Below, piece after piece: positions 14,963-17,257 of a DNA stretch of 17,257 bases. The first letter of the stretch is position 1. Each line of letters begins with the position of its first letter. The notes beneath the pieces were generated by a model, which saw nothing but the letters and a program-made list of their open reading frames with translations, was not told the DNA's origin and ran no database searches. The stretch comes from Bacteroidota bacterium. Lineage in GTDB: Bacteria; Bacteroidota; Bacteroidia; Chitinophagales; Chitinophagaceae. Both the position numbers and the translations under genes were made by a program. The stretch is taken from positions 1 through 17,257 of the forward strand of contig JAFAFV010000141.1 in NCBI GenBank assembly GCA_023423285.1, given 5' to 3'.

Positions 14963-15215
14963 ATTCTATATAAATTTTTGATTTTAAAGGTTTAACCACA
15001 TTATATTGCGGCATTTGAAACATGACAATGATTGTGCCGATATAAGAAATATGAAAAAATGGCAGTTCTTGTGATTTGAGAAGGCAGTTACAGGCAAAAT
15101 CTTATCATTTAGGAGTGAATTTTGTGTTTAAAATAAATCTACATCCTTCTGTTAAACAAACCGTTTGTCTTAAATGCTTATTTTTACCAACCTTAAAAAA
15201 ATGTAGTCTTTACTA
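14963..15215. other. Non-coding divergent region between dnaK and the REC-histidine kinase
   Basis: These 253 AT-rich bases carry no credible ORF or RNA gene. They must hold the promoters of dnaK (leftward) and the kinase (rightward), yet no exact TAnnTTTG box is present on either strand. A weaker arrangement for dnaK is TTG, then 20 bases, then TATAAT on the minus strand around 15005-15035. A near-perfect dyad at 15152-15173 is listed separately. Confidence 0.5.
15152..15173. repeat. Dyad-symmetric element upstream of the REC-histidine kinase
   Basis: ACAAAC and GTTTGT (15156-15161 and 15163-15168) are perfect inverted arms around one C. They are flanked by TTAA on both sides, with one extra base on the right. 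The whole 22-base element sits 43 bases before the kinase start, a position fit for an operator, although no regulator is known to bind it. Confidence 0.4.
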
Positions 15216-16361
15216 ATGATTTTAATTGTTGACGATTCGCAGGAGAATATTATTTCGCTGAAAAAAGTTTTAGAAAAAAATGATTTTGAAGTAGATACAG
15301 CTTCTTCAGGAGAGGAGGCTTTGAAGAAAATTTTGAAAAAAAGTTACGTTCTCATTATTCTTGATGTTCAAATGCCGGGGATGGATGGATTTGAGGTGGC
15401 AGAAGTTGTAAAGGGTTACAGCAGGGCCAAAGAAACCGCTATCATTTTTCTTTCGGCCGCCAAGGCAGATGTATCAATGATCACACGAGGGTATTCAACC
15501 GGGGCACTCGATTATATTAGTAAGCCTGTAGACATTAATATTCTTTTGCTAAAAGTGCAAACCTTTTACCGAATTTACGAACAGAGCCGCGCCTTAAATG
15601 AAATGCAGAAAAAACTTTTGGAAGAAATTGAATATCGTAAAGAAGCAGAACGAAAGAAAGACGAATTCATAAGTATTGCAAGTCATGAGCTAAAAACACC
15701 GATGACCAGCGTAAAAGGTTACCTGCAATTGCTGGAGCGCAGCATAGATAAAAATGACCCGGAAGTATTCAGGTCGCGGCTACAAAAAGTACAAAACCAG
15801 GTAGAAAAACTAAACCTGCTGATTGCAGACCTGCTGGATTTTTCAAAGATTGAAAGTGGAAAACTGAAGTTCAATAAAAAATATTTTTCATTAGAAGTGG
15901 TGCTGAAAGATGTGCTGGATGTAATGCAACAATCTAACCCGCAGGTAAAACTTATTAAAAAAGGTACAATTGGCGAAGAAATTTATGGCGATGAAATGCG
16001 GATTGAACAGGTGATCGTCAATTTAATCAGTAACGCCATAAAATATGCCCCGGAATCGGAAGAGATCCACATCAATACCGAACAACATGATGATGAAATT
16101 TTTTTATCGGTTACAGATTTCGGTATGGGAATGTCAGAAGAACATCAAAAAAAAGTGTTTGATAAATTTTACCGCATCGAGGAAACTTCTGAACGCTTTC
16201 AGGGGCTTGGTATCGGGCTTCACATATGCCAGGAAATTATTAAAAGACATAATGGTAAAATTGGTGTTAACAGTGCGCCCAACAAAGGTTCAGAATTTTA
16301 TTTTTACATTCCTATTCATCCAAACCAGGCAATAATTAATAATAATCATGTCGCTCTTTAA
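15216..16361 (+). CDS. Cytoplasmic REC-domain histidine kinase (response-regulator/kinase hybrid)
   Basis: A 381-residue signalling protein with no membrane segment. Residues 1-120 form a receiver domain (acidic Asp6 and Asp7, phosphoacceptor Asp50 in ILDVQMPGMDG, Ser80, Lys103 in SKP). A charged helical linker (121-150) follows. Then come a HisKA domain with the H-box SHELKTPMTSVKGY (phosphoacceptor His157) and a HATPase_c domain with an N-box (VNLISNAIKYAPE, Asn273), G1 box (DFGMGMS, Asp301) and G2 box (GLGIGLHI). All catalytic residues appear intact. With REC at the N terminus, kinase activity is probably gated by phosphorylation from another kinase. The last 14 bases overlap the start of the next sensor kinase, strongly suggesting co-transcription and a shared relay. 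The start follows an AT-rich leader and gives MILIVDDSQE, normal for a receiver domain. Confidence 0.95.
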   Translation: MILIVDDSQENIISLKKVLEKNDFEVDTASSGEEALKKILKKSYVLIILDVQMPGMDGFEVAEVVKGYSRAKETAIIFLSAAKADVSMITRGYSTGALDYISKPVDINILLLKVQTFYRIYEQSRALNEMQKKLLEEIEYRKEAERKKDEFISIASHELKTPMTSVKGYLQLLERSIDKNDPEVFRSRLQKVQNQVEKLNLLIADLLDFSKIESGKLKFNKKYFSLEVVLKDVLDVMQQSNPQVKLIKKGTIGEEIYGDEMRIEQVIVNLISNAIKYAPESEEIHINTEQHDDEIFLSVTDFGMGMSEEHQKKVFDKFYRIEETSERFQGLGIGLHICQEIIKRHNGKIGVNSAPNKGSEFYFYIPIHPNQAIINNNHVAL

Positions 16362-17257
16362 AAGAAATTTATTTTACGGGTTAGGAATATCTCTTTTCCT
16401 GCTCCTGCTATCTTCTGTCGCATCCTACATCAGTATCAAAAATCTGATTAATAATTCCATGCTGATGCGGGAGAGCAACCAGACGATCTTTGATATCAAC
16501 AATACCTTATCTCTTGTTAAGGATGCTGAAACCGGACAACGCGGTTACCTCCTCACCGGCGATTCGCGTTTTATAATTCCCTACAATTCTGCCAAACAAA
16601 AAATAGAGGAACAACTCAACAGTTTAAAAACACAGGTGGCAGGTACAGAAACGCAACTACGCAATTTTGAAAAATTAAGTACAGCTGTCAAAAGCAGGCT
16701 TCAAATTCTTGACGATAATTTGAAGAGAGGAAAAAGTGTAACTACTGAGCATCTTTTGAGTGGTAAGGTATTGATGGATCAAATTCTGGAAACAATAGCC
16801 GATATGGAGCGCGAAGAACAATTGATACTAAGAATGAGAACGGAAAGCCTTGACAGGTTTTCTGCTTTCACGCCCTGGCTCATTATCACTTCTGCTTTGC
16901 TTGCAATTGCCATTACTTTAATATTCTTTAGAAAAGTGTCGCAGGACTATGATGAAAAATCCATTCTCACCAATGAGTTAGCGCTCAAAAATGAAGAATC
17001 TGCTAACCGCCTTACGGCCATTGAAGAAGTAACTCAAAAAATTTCAACCGGCAATTATGATATTCTTTCTGATGAGCGATCAAAATTAAACCTTGGAAAT
17101 GTGGCTGAACCACTTAACAAAATGGCTCAATCACTCAAAAGCTCTTTTAATACCCTTGCAGAAAAACAATGGTTGAGTTCAGCGGTTGCAGAATTGAATG
17201 ACCGCATGGTGGGCGAAAAAACTATTGATATATTAGCCAAGGATGTTTTGGATAGTA
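16348..17257 (+). CDS. CHASE3/HAMP membrane sensor kinase, N-terminal part (runs off the window)
   Basis: The frame opens at 16348 and stays open for 303 codons to the right edge. Residues about 7-30 are a first membrane segment (FYGLGISLFLLLLSSVASY). Residues about 45-165 form a helical extracytoplasmic CHASE3 domain with the signature DAETGQRGYLLTGD (59-72). Residues about 175-194 are a second membrane segment (PWLIITSALLAIAITLIFF), followed by a HAMP-like helical region (195-265). The start of what may be a GAF domain (WLSSAVAELNDRMVG, from about 275) follows. A kinase core, and possibly receiver domains, are expected beyond the edge but not seen. The start overlaps the upstream REC-kinase gene by 14 bases. 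The signal sensed by CHASE3 is unknown. The family call is confident, but the full architecture is not visible. Confidence 0.9.
   Translation, partial: MSLFKRNLFYGLGISLFLLLLSSVASYISIKNLINNSMLMRESNQTIFDINNTLSLVKDAETGQRGYLLTGDSRFIIPYNSAKQKIEEQLNSLKTQVAGTETQLRNFEKLSTAVKSRLQILDDNLKRGKSVTTEHLLSGKVLMDQILETIADMEREEQLILRMRTESLDRFSAFTPWLIITSALLAIAITLIFFRKVSQDYDEKSILTNELALKNEESANRLTAIEEVTQKISTGNYDILSDERSKLNLGNVAEPLNKMAQSLKSSFNTLAEKQWLSSAVAELNDRMVGEKTIDILAKDVLDS

Noticed and set aside
14963..15215. CIRCE/HrcA operator upstream of dnaK
   Set aside because: I looked for TTAGCACTC-N9-GAGTGCTAA on both strands and found no match.
1..17257. CRISPR arrays, tRNA or rRNA genes, insertion sequences, integrases, toxin-antitoxin or defence genes
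   Set aside because: No repeat-spacer pattern, tRNA cloverleaf, transposase or nuclease module was recognised on either strand. Intergenic gaps are short and explained.

Overview
The window looks like chromosomal DNA from a Bacteroidota bacterium, most likely a Chitinophagaceae-type member. The evidence is a DnaK ending in EEVK, a TonB plug-domain protein with a Bacteroidota-type C-terminal sandwich domain, a UbiA-like prenyltransferase in a menaquinone-type lineage, starts in AT-rich contexts without clear Shine-Dalgarno sequences, and at least one well-matched Bacteroidota promoter (TTTG-N19-TAnnTTTG). The genus is inference from gene content. Nearly everything here is core housekeeping. 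I see no insertion sequence, prophage, CRISPR array, tRNA, rRNA or defence island.

Layout, left to right. (1) The 3' end of a DsbA/FrnE-type thiol oxidoreductase (+), closed by a strong terminator. (2) A minus-strand cluster transcribed right to left: SpoU/TrmH RNA methyltransferase, UbiA-family prenyltransferase, RuvX/YqgF, then peptide deformylase, which has its own promoter. (3) Divergent from that cluster, rarA (+). (4) An 800-residue exported MG2-like/TonB-plug protein (+), preceded by a possible 38-residue signal-peptide ORF that overlaps its start by ATGA. (5) A Nif3-family metal protein and a coiled-coil zinc-ribbon protein (+), closed by a terminator. (6) recN, a possible small membrane protein, and fabI (+), closed by a terminator shared with the convergent gene. 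(7) A secreted GH43-type beta-propeller glycosidase (-). (8) dnaK (-) with its own terminator. (9) A two-component block (+): a REC-histidine kinase overlapping the start of a CHASE3/HAMP sensor kinase that runs off the right edge.

Functions fall into DNA repair and replication (rarA, recN, possibly ruvX), protein and RNA maturation (def, SpoU methyltransferase, dnaK), lipid and quinone synthesis (fabI, UbiA-like), envelope or secreted functions (DsbA-like, MG2/plug protein, GH43) and signalling (the two kinases). No undescribed multi-gene system is evident. The least explained items are the micro-ORF coupled to the plug-domain protein, the barrel-less plug protein itself, the small membrane ORF between recN and fabI, and the signalling pair with an upstream dyad.
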